This document shows positions 45,525 to 54,085 of a stretch of DNA of 64,000 nucleotides, piece after piece (position 1 is the stretch's first letter; each line of letters begins with the position of its first letter). The position numbers and the translations under genes are program-made. This DNA is from Poindextera sp036494815 (lineage in GTDB: Bacteria; Pseudomonadota; Alphaproteobacteria; Caulobacterales; Caulobacteraceae), in the NCBI GenBank assembly GCA_036494815.1, contig DASXNV010000060.1, positions 22,838 through 86,837 on the forward strand, read 5' to 3'. The notes under the pieces are model-generated. The model did no database searches, was not told the origin of the DNA, and saw nothing but the letters and a program-made list of their open reading frames with translations.

Positions 45525-46660
45525 CGAAGGAGGTCCGCAGGTTGGCTTTGCTTGAGCACGCCGAGGGAGAGTGCGCCGGACCCGACCGCGATCACGACCA
45601 GCAGGACGGAGACGAACATCATGAACCCCAGCGGGAAGTTCATCGGCAGGCCGACCATATGGGCGATGCCAGCGACGGCCACCACCAGGAAGGCCGCGCC
45701 GCAGAGCCCGGCGACGCCGACCCAGAAGCTCAACTCCATGACGATCATCCGCAGCGAGCCCATCGACACGCCGAGCGCCCTCAAGGAGGCCAGCTCCTTG
45801 ATATTGGCGAAAATAGCCCCGCGCAGGGTCTGCCAGGTGATGCTGATGCCGATCACCCCACCCATGAACACGGCGAAGACAATGATTACGCCAATGATCT
45901 GGTTCTTCATCAGGGCCGACTGGTTGGCTCTGGCAAGCTCCGGTTTGGTCCAGGCGCGATAGAGGCCGTGGGCGCTGGCGTTCAGCTCGTCGCGCACCTG
46001 GAGCGCCTTGGCCGGGTCCTTCAGCCGCACCAGCAGCGGCCCGACATGGTCGCCGCTGTCGCCGAGTCCCAGCAGGCGCAGAGTGCTGCGCGAGACGATC
46101 ACGGTCGGCTGGTCCAGGTTCGGATAGTTCTTCAGGATCACCCGCACGTGCACGGTCTTGCCGTTCAGGCTGGCGGCGTCGCCCAGCTTGACCCCCAATC
46201 GGCCCAGCATGGTTTCATCGATGGCGGCCGAATAGGGCTCCATCAGCGCCAGGCGCTGGGCCTCGGTATAGTCGGTCGGCAGGGCCACCGAGCCGGGTTC
46301 GGTGGCGACGGTGAACAGTTGCACGAAGGTGTGCTGCTGCTTCTCGCCGGGCTTGGGGCGGTTCTTCCACGAGGCCCCGTTGCCATCCATGTCCTTGACG
46401 TCGACCACCTCGGGATTGAGGTAGATCAGAGGTTCGATCCGGCGGGCGAGCCCTTGGCCGTCGCCCATCATGCTCTCCGACTGCGGCGACATCACCATCA
46501 GGTCGGCGCGCGAACGGTCGATGGTGGCGGTGAAGGCCCCGGCCAGGCCGGCGAACAGGCCGACAAAGGCCATGATCAGGACGCCCGACATCGCCAGCGC
46601 CAGGACGGCCGCCAGGTAGCGGCGCCATTCATAGATCAGCGTGGCCAAGGCGAGCGACAC
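45521..46660 (-). CDS. ABC transporter permease (MacB/DevC-like)
   Basis: The 379-residue permease has one N-terminal helix (about 15-38), a large periplasmic domain (about 45-245) and three C-terminal helices of the FtsX type. This is the layout of MacB, LolC and DevC. It is the first gene of the four-gene operon and overlaps the ATPase by 4 bp. DevBCA systems export glycolipids in cyanobacteria; other relatives export peptides or heme-linked compounds. The substrate here is unknown. Confidence 0.9.
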   Translation of the reverse strand: MSLALATLIYEWRRYLAAVLALAMSGVLIMAFVGLFAGLAGAFTATIDRSRADLMVMSPQSESMMGDGQGLARRIEPLIYLNPEVVDVKDMDGNGASWKNRPKPGEKQQHTFVQLFTVATEPGSVALPTDYTEAQRLALMEPYSAAIDETMLGRLGVKLGDAASLNGKTVHVRVILKNYPNLDQPTVIVSRSTLRLLGLGDSGDHVGPLLVRLKDPAKALQVRDELNASAHGLYRAWTKPELARANQSALMKNQIIGVIIVFAVFMGGVIGISITWQTLRGAIFANIKELASLRALGVSMGSLRMIVMELSFWVGVAGLCGAAFLVVAVAGIAHMVGLPMNFPLGFMMFVSVLLVVIAVGSGALSLGVLKQSQPADLLR

Positions 46661-46829
46661 GGAAACAACCCCAATCGGGCGCGGGGGGACAAAGCGTCGC
46701 GCCGTTGTGGGATAAGAGCCACCGGCGGTTCAATAAGCCTAGTTAAATCGAGGTAAGGCTTGCCGCCGCTATGCGGATGAGCTTGGCTGTGCTCAATTGA
46801 TGACAAAATTTTAATGAGAGGAAGCCGAG

Positions 46830-47447
46830 ATGAACCTTTTTGACAGCCGCAGAGCCCCCAATCCGCGCCGGGTTCGCTGGTTCATGGCCGAGAAGGCTAT
46901 CGAAGACATTGAAGTCATTGATGTTGATCTGTTCAGGGGCGAACACCGCGCGGCCGAATACTTGGCCCGCGCCGGCGCGCCCAATGTGCCCGCGCTCGAG
47001 ATCGACGAGGACACCACCATCACCGAATCTCTGGCCATCTGCCGCTATCTGGAGAGCGTCTATCCCGAACCGAACCTTTTCGGGCGCGATGCGAAAGAGG
47101 CGGCGATCATCGAAATGTGGACCCGGCGCGCCGAGATGCTCGTGGCCACGCCGCTGATGATGGCCGTGCGCCACAGCCATCCGGCCCTGGCCGCCCTCGA
47201 GACCCAGGTGCCGGAAGTGGCGGCCACCAACCGCGCCGGCGGCGAGCGGGCGCTGAAATTCTTCGACCGACGCCTGGCCGAAAGCGAGTTTATCGCCGCC
47301 GACCGCGTGACCATGGCCGACATCGTCACCGCCACCGCCATCGACTTCGCCCGCATGGCGCGCTTTCGCCCGCCGGAGGAGCTGGCCCATGTGGGACGCT
47401 GGTACGCCGCGATGATGGACCGGCCGGCGGCGAAGGCGGGGGTTTAG
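46830..47447 (+). CDS. Glutathione S-transferase family protein
   Basis: The 205-residue protein has the thioredoxin-like N-terminal domain with MNLFDSRRAPNPRRVRWFMA, the cis-Pro region APNVPALEI and the glutathione contact TTITESLAICRYL. A helical C-terminal domain follows, including FIAADRVTMADIV with the N-capping Asp. Its class (beta/theta-like) is not clear. It is cytoplasmic. GAGAGGAAG just upstream supports the start. It converges on the PaaI-type thioesterase gene with a 4-bp overlap. Confidence 0.9.
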   Translation: MNLFDSRRAPNPRRVRWFMAEKAIEDIEVIDVDLFRGEHRAAEYLARAGAPNVPALEIDEDTTITESLAICRYLESVYPEPNLFGRDAKEAAIIEMWTRRAEMLVATPLMMAVRHSHPALAALETQVPEVAATNRAGGERALKFFDRRLAESEFIAADRVTMADIVTATAIDFARMARFRPPEELAHVGRWYAAMMDRPAAKAGV

Positions 47448-47902
47448 GGGTTTCGCTTCCCCACCTTCTTCACCACGCCGGAAAAGCTCATCATGGTCTT
47501 GCCGCCGGTGGAGATCAGGCCGCGCATGAACACCAGCGAGCCGCCGGCGCGGACAATGTCGCCGCGGGCCTCGATCAGGTCGCCCTCATGGGCCGGGCCG
47601 ACGAACTCGCCGTTGAGCGAGACGGTGACGGCGTGGGTGTCCTTCAGCGCCTCGCGGCCGATCACGAACAGGCAGAAGTCGGCGAAGGTCAGCATGCAGC
47701 CGCCGTGCATGAAGCCGCCGCCGTTCATGTGCTTGCGCTCGGCGCGGAAGGCGCAGGTCACCGAGCCGTCGGGCTCCTGGCGCGAATAGAAGGGGCCGGC
47801 CAGATCCTCGAACGGGTCGCTGTCGGTCCATGAGCGCCAGCCGGCCCACTCGCCTTCGCTGATCACCGGCCGTCCCGGAAATAGGTCTTCGCCGTCCGCC
47901 AT
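47444..47902 (-). CDS. PaaI family hotdog-fold thioesterase
   Basis: The 152-residue protein has the hotdog pattern KHMNGGGFMHGGCMLTFADF (the HGG region carries the active-site residues of the PaaI group) and VTVSLNGEFVGPAHEGDLIEARG. It probably hydrolyses acyl-CoA thioesters in the cytoplasm. It is divergent from the acyl-CoA dehydrogenase gene that starts 78 bp away, which fits a shared role in fatty or aromatic acyl-CoA breakdown. The exact chain length cannot be told. Confidence 0.88.
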   Translation of the reverse strand: MADGEDLFPGRPVISEGEWAGWRSWTDSDPFEDLAGPFYSRQEPDGSVTCAFRAERKHMNGGGFMHGGCMLTFADFCLFVIGREALKDTHAVTVSLNGEFVGPAHEGDLIEARGDIVRAGGSLVFMRGLISTGGKTMMSFSGVVKKVGKRNP

Positions 47903-47979
47903 GTTTGCTCCGTCCCGCGCCGCGTCTTATGACCGTATGGAATGCGCCGCTGAATAGCCGGAACGGTAGGGGAAACGCC

Positions 47980-49128
47980 ATGGCTCTCGATCTTGAAACT
48001 CGCCAGCAGCTGATCGAGGCCGTGCGCCGCTTCGTGGCCGAGCGCCTGCGCCCCATCGAGGCCCAGGTGGCCGAGAACGACGCCGTGCCCGACGACGTGG
48101 TCGCCGAGATGCGCGAGCTGGGCCTGTTCGGCCTGTCCATCCCCGAGGAATATGGCGGCCTGGGCCTGTCCATGGAGGAGGAATGCCTGGTCTGCTTCGA
48201 GCTGGGCCGCACCTCACCGGCCTTTCGCTCCACCTTCGGCACCAATGTGGGCATCGGCAGCCAGGGCCTGGTGATGTTCGGTTCGGACGCGCAGAAGGCC
48301 AAATGGCTGCCGGGCATCGCCTCGGGCGAGACGGTGACCTCCTTCGCCCTGACCGAGCCCGAAGCCGGCTCCGATTCGGCGGCGGTGCAGACCCGGGCGC
48401 GGCGCGACGGCGACCACTATGTGCTGGACGGGGCCAAGCGCTACATCACCAACGCGAACAAGGCCGGCCTGTTCACCGTCATGGCCCGTACCGACCCCGA
48501 CAAGAAGGGCGCCCCGGGCGTCTCGGCCTTCCTGGTGCCACGTGACCTGCCGGGCCTGTCGGTGGGCAAGCCGGAAAAGAAGATGGGCCAGCAGGGCGCC
48601 CACATCTGCGACGTCAATTTCGAGGGCGTGCGCGTGCCGGCCGAGAACCGGCTGGGGGCGGAGGGCGAGGGCTTCAAGATCGCCATGCAGGTGCTGGATC
48701 GCGGCCGCCTGCACATCGCCAGCATCTGCGTCGGAGTGGCCGAGCGCCTGATCGCCGATGCAGTCGCCTACGCCGCCGAGCGCAAGCAGTTCGGCCAGGC
48801 CCTGGCCAGTTTCCAGATGGTCCAGGCGATGATCGCGGATTCCAAGACCGAGGCCCTGGCCGCCAAGGCCCTGGTGCTGGACAGCGCCCAGAAGCGCGAC
48901 GGCGGCGACAATGTCACCCTGGAGGCGGCGGCCTCCAAGCTGTTCGCCTCCGAGATGGTCGGCCGGGTCGCCGACCGGGCGGTGCAGATCTTTGGCGGCG
49001 CCGGCTATGTGGCCGACTATGGCATCGAGCGGCTCTATCGCGACGTGCGTATCTTCCGCATCTATGAGGGCGCCAGCGAGATCCAGAAGCTGGTCATCGC
49101 CCGCGAAACCATGAAGCGGGGCGGGTGA
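47980..49128 (+). CDS. Acyl-CoA dehydrogenase
   Basis: The 382-residue flavoenzyme has the N-terminal helical domain, the FAD/substrate region FALTEPEAGSDSAAVQTRA, and the C-terminal catalytic Glu in RIYEGASEIQKLVIARE. It is the length and motif order of short/medium-chain acyl-CoA dehydrogenases, which pass electrons to ETF. ATG 47980 has GTAGGGGAAA upstream; longer in-frame starts lie in the divergent promoter. It overlaps the next small gene by a few bases. The chain length of the substrate is open. Confidence 0.93.
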   Translation: MALDLETRQQLIEAVRRFVAERLRPIEAQVAENDAVPDDVVAEMRELGLFGLSIPEEYGGLGLSMEEECLVCFELGRTSPAFRSTFGTNVGIGSQGLVMFGSDAQKAKWLPGIASGETVTSFALTEPEAGSDSAAVQTRARRDGDHYVLDGAKRYITNANKAGLFTVMARTDPDKKGAPGVSAFLVPRDLPGLSVGKPEKKMGQQGAHICDVNFEGVRVPAENRLGAEGEGFKIAMQVLDRGRLHIASICVGVAERLIADAVAYAAERKQFGQALASFQMVQAMIADSKTEALAAKALVLDSAQKRDGGDNVTLEAAASKLFASEMVGRVADRAVQIFGGAGYVADYGIERLYRDVRIFRIYEGASEIQKLVIARETMKRGG

Positions 49129-49130
49129 CC

Positions 49131-49424
49131 ATGAGCTCCCCTATCGAAGACGTCCTGTTCGTCATGCTGGCCGAGATCCCGCCCGGCAAGTCGGTCTCGC
49201 CCGAACAGCTCGCCCGCGCCCTGGACGCGGAGGGTTGGCGCCGTCTCCTACCGCAGATCCGGTCCACCGTACGGGGGCTCGCACGCCAGGGCCGCGTGGT
49301 GATCACCCGCCATGGCAAACCGGCTGATCCGGAGAACTTCAAGGGCGTCTATCGCCTAAGGGCGCCCGACGCGGATTCCTCTGCGGCGGTTGGCCGTCTG
49401 GAGGATGTGGCCGACGACGACTAA
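49131..49424 (+). CDS. DUF3253 family protein
   Basis: The 97-residue protein begins SSPIEDVLFVMLAEIPPGKS and continues with SPEQLARALDAEGWRRLLPQIRSTVRGLARQGRVVITRHGKP, split over two helices and a wing. This is the DUF3253 winged-helix-like pattern. I prefer ATG 49131 over GTG 49125, which overlaps the dehydrogenase stop. The function is unknown. It sits between the acyl-CoA dehydrogenase and a UDG-like gene and is probably co-transcribed with both. Confidence 0.85.
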   Translation: MSSPIEDVLFVMLAEIPPGKSVSPEQLARALDAEGWRRLLPQIRSTVRGLARQGRVVITRHGKPADPENFKGVYRLRAPDADSSAAVGRLEDVADDD

Positions 49425-49433
49425 ATAGGGTCC

Positions 49434-50021
49434 ATGTCCCTCGACGCTGTCCTCGCCGACATCCGCGCCTGCCGGGCCTGCGCGGGCGAACTGGCGCATG
49501 AGCCACGGCCGGTGGTGCGGGTCTCGGCCCGGACCCGCCTTCTGATCTGCGGCCAGGCGCCCGGGCGGCGGGTGCACGAGAGCGGGCTGCCGTTCGACGA
49601 TCCGTCGGGCGATCGCCTGCGGGCCTGGATGGGGATCGACCGGGATGCGTTCTACGATCATCCGGCCATTGGCGTGGCGGCCATGGCCTTCTGTTTTCCT
49701 GGCACCGATCCCAAGGGCGGGGACTACCCGCCGCCGCCCCGCTGCGCCGAGCTTTGGCGGCCGCGGTTGATGGCGAAGCTGCCCCAGGTGGAACTGACCT
49801 TACTGGTCGGCGCCTACGCCCAGGCCTGGGCGCTGGGGTCACGGGCCAAGGCCTCGATGACCGAAACCGTCGCCGCCTGGCGCGACTACAGCCCCAACCT
49901 CCTGCCCCTGCCGCACCCGTCCTGGCGCAATACGGGCTGGTTGAAACGTAATGCTTGGTTCGAAGACGAGGTGGCGCCCTATTTGCGTGCGCGTGTCGCT
50001 TCTATGGTGTCGCTCGCATGA
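49434..50021 (+). CDS. Uracil-DNA glycosylase superfamily protein
   Basis: The 195-residue protein has the motif A equivalent LLICGQAPGRRVHESGLPFD (about 37-55) and motif B LPHPSWRNTGW near 163. These resemble family 4/5 UDG-like proteins, with GQAPG-x5-E-x2-G-x-PF-x3-G. An early CxxC (RACRACAG) recalls the Fe-S ligands of family 4, but the second Cys pair is not evident. Relatives of this short form are often annotated only as UDG-family proteins. It overlaps the next gene by 4 bp (ATGA). Confidence 0.8.
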   Translation: MSLDAVLADIRACRACAGELAHEPRPVVRVSARTRLLICGQAPGRRVHESGLPFDDPSGDRLRAWMGIDRDAFYDHPAIGVAAMAFCFPGTDPKGGDYPPPPRCAELWRPRLMAKLPQVELTLLVGAYAQAWALGSRAKASMTETVAAWRDYSPNLLPLPHPSWRNTGWLKRNAWFEDEVAPYLRARVASMVSLA

Positions 50022-51040
50022 TCCGAGTCTTTCTCTCCGCCATGGCCGCGTTGTTCCTGCTCGGCGCCTGCGCGCCCCTGGTGCAGCAGGCCGGGCGGCC
50101 GGACCTGACCTTTGCCGGTCCGCGGATCGAAGACCACGATTTCGTCAGTTTCGACGGCGCGCGCCTGGGGCTGCAGACCTGGAGCCCGGAAGCCGGCGAG
50201 CCCTGGGCGGTGATCGTCGGCCTGCACGGCATGAACGACTATTCCAACGCCTTTCGCCTGGCCGGCCCGTATTGGGCCAATGACGGCATTGCGACCCTGG
50301 CTTATGACCAGCGCGGGTTCGGCGCCTCGCCCAATCGCGGTGTGTGGGCCGGTCAGGACCTGATGGAAGAGGACCTGCGCACCCTCGTCGTCCTGGCCCG
50401 CCAGCGCTATCCCCATGCGGTGATCGCCGTGGCCGGAGAAAGCATGGGCGCGGCGGTGGCCATCGCCGCCTTCGCCTCCGATCGTCCGCCCGGCGCGGAC
50501 CGGCTGATCCTGGTTTCGCCCGCGGTCTGGGGCTGGTCCAGCCAGCCCCTGCCCAACAGCGCCGCCCTGTGGCTGGTGGCCCATGTGGACGGCGGGCTGG
50601 TGCTCAATCCGCCCAGGTTCCTGGCCGGAGCGATCCGCGCCAGCGACAACACCGAAGAGCTGATCCACATGGGGCGCGATCCACTGATGATCTGGGGCGC
50701 ACGAACCGACACCCTTTATGGCCTGGTCGACCTGATGCAGATCGCCTCGCGCGAGGCCGGCGCCACCAGGACCCCGGCCCTCTATCTCGCCGGCGCCCAC
50801 GACCAGATCATTCCCCTGCCGGCGCACTATAAAGCCGCCCGGCGGCTGACCGCGTCGGACCGCTCCGCCCTCTATCCCAACGGCTGGCACCTGCTGCTGG
50901 TCGATCACCAGGCCGAGATCGTCTGGCGTGACATGGAAGCCTATATCCGCGATCCGGCCGCGCCGATCCCGTCCCAAACCCCGCCCATACCGGGCGCTCC
51001 GACCCCGTCGGCCTCGCCCTCGATCCAAGCGACCCGCTAG
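50018..51040 (+). CDS. Alpha/beta hydrolase lipoprotein (monoglyceride-lipase-like)
   Basis: The 340-residue protein has a lipoprotein signal (LLGAC, Cys near residue 17) and an alpha/beta hydrolase core. The core shows the oxyanion HG in VGLHGMNDYS, the nucleophile elbow GESMGAAV, the acid in LAGAHDQIIP and the His in NGWHLLLVDHQ. This pattern fits the monoacylglycerol-lipase-like hydrolase 4 family. The Pro/Ser/Thr-rich C-terminal tail is unusual for it. ATG 50018 overlaps the UDG-like stop in ATGA. It is probably anchored in the envelope. Confidence 0.87.
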   Translation: MIRVFLSAMAALFLLGACAPLVQQAGRPDLTFAGPRIEDHDFVSFDGARLGLQTWSPEAGEPWAVIVGLHGMNDYSNAFRLAGPYWANDGIATLAYDQRGFGASPNRGVWAGQDLMEEDLRTLVVLARQRYPHAVIAVAGESMGAAVAIAAFASDRPPGADRLILVSPAVWGWSSQPLPNSAALWLVAHVDGGLVLNPPRFLAGAIRASDNTEELIHMGRDPLMIWGARTDTLYGLVDLMQIASREAGATRTPALYLAGAHDQIIPLPAHYKAARRLTASDRSALYPNGWHLLLVDHQAEIVWRDMEAYIRDPAAPIPSQTPPIPGAPTPSASPSIQATR

Positions 51041-51051
51041 AAAGCCCGCCC

Positions 51052-52128
51052 ATGCCCGTGTTCGACTCCCCGGCCTTCGAGGGCCATGAAGGCGTCCACG
51101 CCTTTCATGACCAGGCCTCGGGCCTCAAGGCCATCGTGGCCATCCATTCCACGGCGCGGGGACCCGCGGCGGGGGGGTGCCGCATGTGGCCCTACGAGTC
51201 AGACCAGGCGGCATTGGACGACGCCCTGCGGCTGTCCCGGGCCATGTCCTACAAGAACGCGGTGGCCGATTTGGAACTGGGCGGCGGCAAGTCGGTGATC
51301 ATCGGCGACAGCCGCACGCAAAAGACTCCGGCCCTGTTCGAGGCCCTGGGCGAGGCCATTGAGGCCCTGGGAGGTCGGTATTGGGGTGCGGAGGACGTGG
51401 GGGTTTCGCCCAGCGACCTGACCTACACACGCCGCCGCACCCGCTACGTCGCGGGGCTAGAGGGCCACGACGCCGCCTCCGGCGATCCCAGCCCGGTGAC
51501 GGCCGAGGGCGTGTTTCGCGGCGTCGCCCTGTGCGTTCAGCGTAAGCTGGGGCGCGACCTGAACGGGGTGCGGGTGGCGATCCAGGGGGTGGGCAATGTG
51601 GGCGGCGGCCTGGCCGACCGTCTGGCGGCCGCGGGCGCGGACCTGATCATCACCGACGCCAATATCGCCCTGGCCCAGGCGGTGGCCAAGCGGACCGACG
51701 CCGAGGTGGTGGCTCCTGGAGCTATTTTCGACGCCGAGGCTGATGTGTTCGCCCCCTGCGCCCTGGGCGGCGCGATTTCGGTGGAAAGCCTGGCGCGGAT
51801 CAAGGCGCGGATCATCGCCGGCGGGGCCAATAATCAGCTGGCCAACCCGGAGGCCGGCCAGGCGCTGTTCGAAAAGGGTCTGCTCTACGCCCCGGACTAC
51901 GTGATCAACGGCGGCGGGATCATCAATGTGGCGGCCGAGATCCGCGCTCTGGACCGCGGCGAAAGCTATGATCGCGCCTGGGTGGACAAGAAGCTCGCTC
52001 GACTGACCAAGACCCTGGACGAAATTCTGCAACGCTCCATCGACGAGCGTCGCCCAACCCACGTGATCGCCAACGAGGTGGCCAAGGCGCGCCTGGAAGA
52101 GGGGCGGCTGGGGAAGGTCGCGGCTTAG
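51052..52128 (+). CDS. Leucine-dehydrogenase-like amino acid dehydrogenase
   Basis: The 358-residue NAD(P)-dependent enzyme has GPAAGGCRMWPY, the catalytic Lys region MSYKNAVADLELGGGKSVI, and the Rossmann motif VAIQGVGNVGGGLADRL (about 178-194). Leucine/valine/phenylalanine dehydrogenases deaminate branched or aromatic amino acids to keto acids. The length is that of leucine dehydrogenase. The gene starts 11 bp behind the lipoprotein hydrolase gene. The substrate within the family is inferred, not shown. Confidence 0.9.
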   Translation: MPVFDSPAFEGHEGVHAFHDQASGLKAIVAIHSTARGPAAGGCRMWPYESDQAALDDALRLSRAMSYKNAVADLELGGGKSVIIGDSRTQKTPALFEALGEAIEALGGRYWGAEDVGVSPSDLTYTRRRTRYVAGLEGHDAASGDPSPVTAEGVFRGVALCVQRKLGRDLNGVRVAIQGVGNVGGGLADRLAAAGADLIITDANIALAQAVAKRTDAEVVAPGAIFDAEADVFAPCALGGAISVESLARIKARIIAGGANNQLANPEAGQALFEKGLLYAPDYVINGGGIINVAAEIRALDRGESYDRAWVDKKLARLTKTLDEILQRSIDERRPTHVIANEVAKARLEEGRLGKVAA

Positions 52129-52133
52129 AAGCT

Positions 52134-52184
52134 AGAGCGGGATGAGGAAAAGTGCGAAGCGGCTTTCCTCCCGCATCCCGCTCT
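52134..52184. repeat. REP-like hairpin element, part 1
   Basis: AGAGCGGGATG (52134-52144) and CATCCCGCTCT (52174-52184) are perfect 11-bp inverted arms, with an inner stem AGGAAA/TTTCCT (52145-52150/52164-52169). The result is a long cruciform or RNA hairpin just behind the dehydrogenase stop. It resembles an intergenic palindrome I remember as repeated in Caulobacterales genomes. It may also help end transcription. Confidence 0.7.
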
Positions 52185-52210
52185 AAACTTTAGGACCGAT
52201 CCCGCTTTAT

Positions 52211-52237
52211 GATTTTGGATTGCTTCAATCCAAAATC
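52211..52237. repeat. REP-like hairpin element, part 2
   Basis: GATTTTGGATTG (52211-52222) and CAATCCAAAATC (52226-52237) form a perfect 12-bp stem with a 3-base loop, 26 bp after part 1. The two hairpins look like a single composite element (BIME-like). A further ATCCCGCTT at 52199-52207 echoes part 1. Confidence 0.7.
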
Positions 52238-52245
52238 GTCGTGAT

Positions 52246-52422
52246 CTAGCCATCGACCTCGTCCGGCGACCAGCTTCTGGCCTCTTCCGGCCGGCGCCTG
52301 GTCGGCTTTTCTTTGGGTTTTTCGTCGTCTTTCAAGCGGCAGCCCACATGCTGCGGCCTCGCCACGGATCTGAAGAAGCCTGAATTCCGCGAGGGCTGCT
52401 GCTGTTCGAAGCGGCTGGCCAT
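52246..52422 (-). CDS. Small basic/acidic hypothetical protein
   Basis: The 58-residue product is hydrophilic (ASRFEQQQPSRNSGFF at the start, then PKEKPTRRRPEEARSWSPDEVDG) with no membrane segment or known domain. ATG 52422 has GGGAGAGA at good spacing, which favours a real gene over chance. It lies between the REP-like element and the end of the transglutaminase gene on the same strand. I do not recognise the family and cannot assign a role. Confidence 0.5.
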   Translation of the reverse strand: MASRFEQQQPSRNSGFFRSVARPQHVGCRLKDDEKPKEKPTRRRPEEARSWSPDEVDG

Positions 52423-52460
52423 ATCGCTCTCTCCCAACGCTACTTACCTGGCGCGAAACG

Positions 52461-53348
52461 TTAGGCGGCGGCAGCCGTCGTCATCTCGTCGACCAAATGG
52501 ACATATACGCCCACTTCCAAGGTGGCGTTCCCTGGATCGCCGATCAAATTTCCGGCAACCGGCGCCGCTTCCGTAGGCGTCAGGGTTGTGGCGACGCGGA
52601 TCAGGTCCGAGGATTCCACCAGGCCGTTGGTGGGGTCGAACTCCAGCCAGCCCAGGCTGGGCAGGAAGACATCGCACCAGGCGTGGGTGCTTCCGGCGCC
52701 GCGCACAGTGGAATTGGCCTGGGGCGAATAGAGATAGCCGGTGACGAAGCGGGCGGCGAAACCGAGGCGGCGCAGGGCCTCCACCATCAGCCAGGCGAAA
52801 TCGCGACATGTGCCCAGACCGCTCTGCAGGGTCTGCTCCGGCGACTGCACTCCCTCGCTATAGCGGGCGCCATACTGGAACTGCTGAAATATGGTGGTGT
52901 TCAGGCGCTGGATATAGGTCAGCAGGGCTTCGCCCGGCTGGGCCGCGTGGTCGCGCAGCCAGGCGAGGAACGTCGTGCCCACCTCGTCGCTGGCCGGGTG
53001 GATGAACGGCGCCAGGGCCGTGCGATCACTTGCGTCATAGACGATGGGAAAGGTGTTGTGCGGATCATCCACTACGGGCTCCGCCAGCGGGGCGGGGAAG
53101 CGGTCCAAGAGCAGGTTGCTGACGATGCGCAGTTCGGTCGCCTCGCCCTGAGGGCAGTACAGGCAAACGCAATTGCCCAGGGCGTCGTACAGCCAATGGG
53201 TCTCACCGGGCAGCGACAACTCCAGCGAGGCGTCGATCAGGCGGATAGCGTGGCTGTCACGGGGGCGCAGCAGCATGCGATGCTGGCCGAAGGCCACGGG
53301 GCGATCGTAACGATAGATGGTTTCGTGGCGGATCGAGAGCCGGGTCAT
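52461..53348 (-). CDS. Transglutaminase-like cysteine protease family protein
   Basis: The 295-residue protein has an N-terminal transglutaminase-like beta domain (MTRLSIRHETIYRYDRPV at the start, with HRMLLRPRDS). The catalytic core shows Cys in SGLGTCRDFAWLMVEALR, His in GSTHAWCDVFLPSLGW and Asp in LEFDPTNG. Such bacterial proteins are thought to act as proteases or amidases. ATG 53348 is chosen because homologs begin just before the HETIYRYDRPV word; a longer frame upstream lacks similarity. A TetR gene lies upstream on the same strand. Confidence 0.9.
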   Translation of the reverse strand: MTRLSIRHETIYRYDRPVAFGQHRMLLRPRDSHAIRLIDASLELSLPGETHWLYDALGNCVCLYCPQGEATELRIVSNLLLDRFPAPLAEPVVDDPHNTFPIVYDASDRTALAPFIHPASDEVGTTFLAWLRDHAAQPGEALLTYIQRLNTTIFQQFQYGARYSEGVQSPEQTLQSGLGTCRDFAWLMVEALRRLGFAARFVTGYLYSPQANSTVRGAGSTHAWCDVFLPSLGWLEFDPTNGLVESSDLIRVATTLTPTEAAPVAGNLIGDPGNATLEVGVYVHLVDEMTTAAAA

Positions 53349-53416
53349 GGTCAAGCAAACTCCGGGCTGGCGCCCCGGTTCCGCCTGGCCCAGACGCTTC
53401 GCGCGACGGTGAGCAG

Positions 53417-54085
53417 CTACCGCGAGAACCCGGCTTCCGCGAAATCGACCATGCGCTTGATCAGGGGTTCGAAATCCTCTTCGCGGGTCAGGCCCTCGGA
53501 CAGGGTGTTGAGGCGGTCGAACTCGGCGAAGCGGTTGTTGTGGATCATGCCCAGCACGAAATGCAGCCGCCAATAGACCTCCTCCGGCGGCAGGTCCGGG
53601 CGGGCGATCAGCAGGGCGTCGGCGAAGCGGCGCAGGTGGGAGACGTCGTTGCGCAGGGCCAGGCGCATCTCCTCGGTGCCCTCGCTGCGGGCGCGGATGA
53701 TGAACTGGACCGAGATCAGCCGGTCGCCCTTGGGGTCCAGCCAGCGCACGGGCGGCGCGATCAGGGCTTCCAGGATGGCGCGCACCGGCGGGCGGCCCTG
53801 GTGCTGATCGCTGGCCTCGTGCAGCAGGCGGGCGCGGGCGCGGTTCAACTCCGCCGTCCGCCGCCGGAAGATCTCCAGCAGCAGGGCGTCCTTGGAGCGG
53901 AAATGATAGTTGACCGAGGCCAGGTTGACGCCAGCCTCGGCTGTGATGTCGCGCACCGACACTTTCTGGAAGCCATGCACCGCAAACAGGCGCTCGGCGG
54001 CGGCGAACACCAGGTTCTTGGTGGCCGCCTGACTCTCCTGATCGACTTCCTCGGGCTCCAGGTCCGCTGGGTGCGGGTCGGTCAA
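53417..54085 (-). CDS. TetR family transcriptional regulator
   Basis: The 222-residue regulator has an N-terminal helix-turn-helix (about 20-65: FAVHGFQKVSVRDITAEAGV, then NLASVNYHFRSKDALLLEIF). The ligand-binding region is all-helical, with a C-terminal domain of the CecR/TetR_D type (RFADALLIARPDLPPEEVYW). The start overlaps the VWA gene stop by 4 bp, so the two genes are translationally linked. The target is unknown. Confidence 0.9.
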   Translation of the reverse strand: MTDPHPADLEPEEVDQESQAATKNLVFAAAERLFAVHGFQKVSVRDITAEAGVNLASVNYHFRSKDALLLEIFRRRTAELNRARARLLHEASDQHQGRPPVRAILEALIAPPVRWLDPKGDRLISVQFIIRARSEGTEEMRLALRNDVSHLRRFADALLIARPDLPPEEVYWRLHFVLGMIHNNRFAEFDRLNTLSEGLTREEDFEPLIKRMVDFAEAGFSR

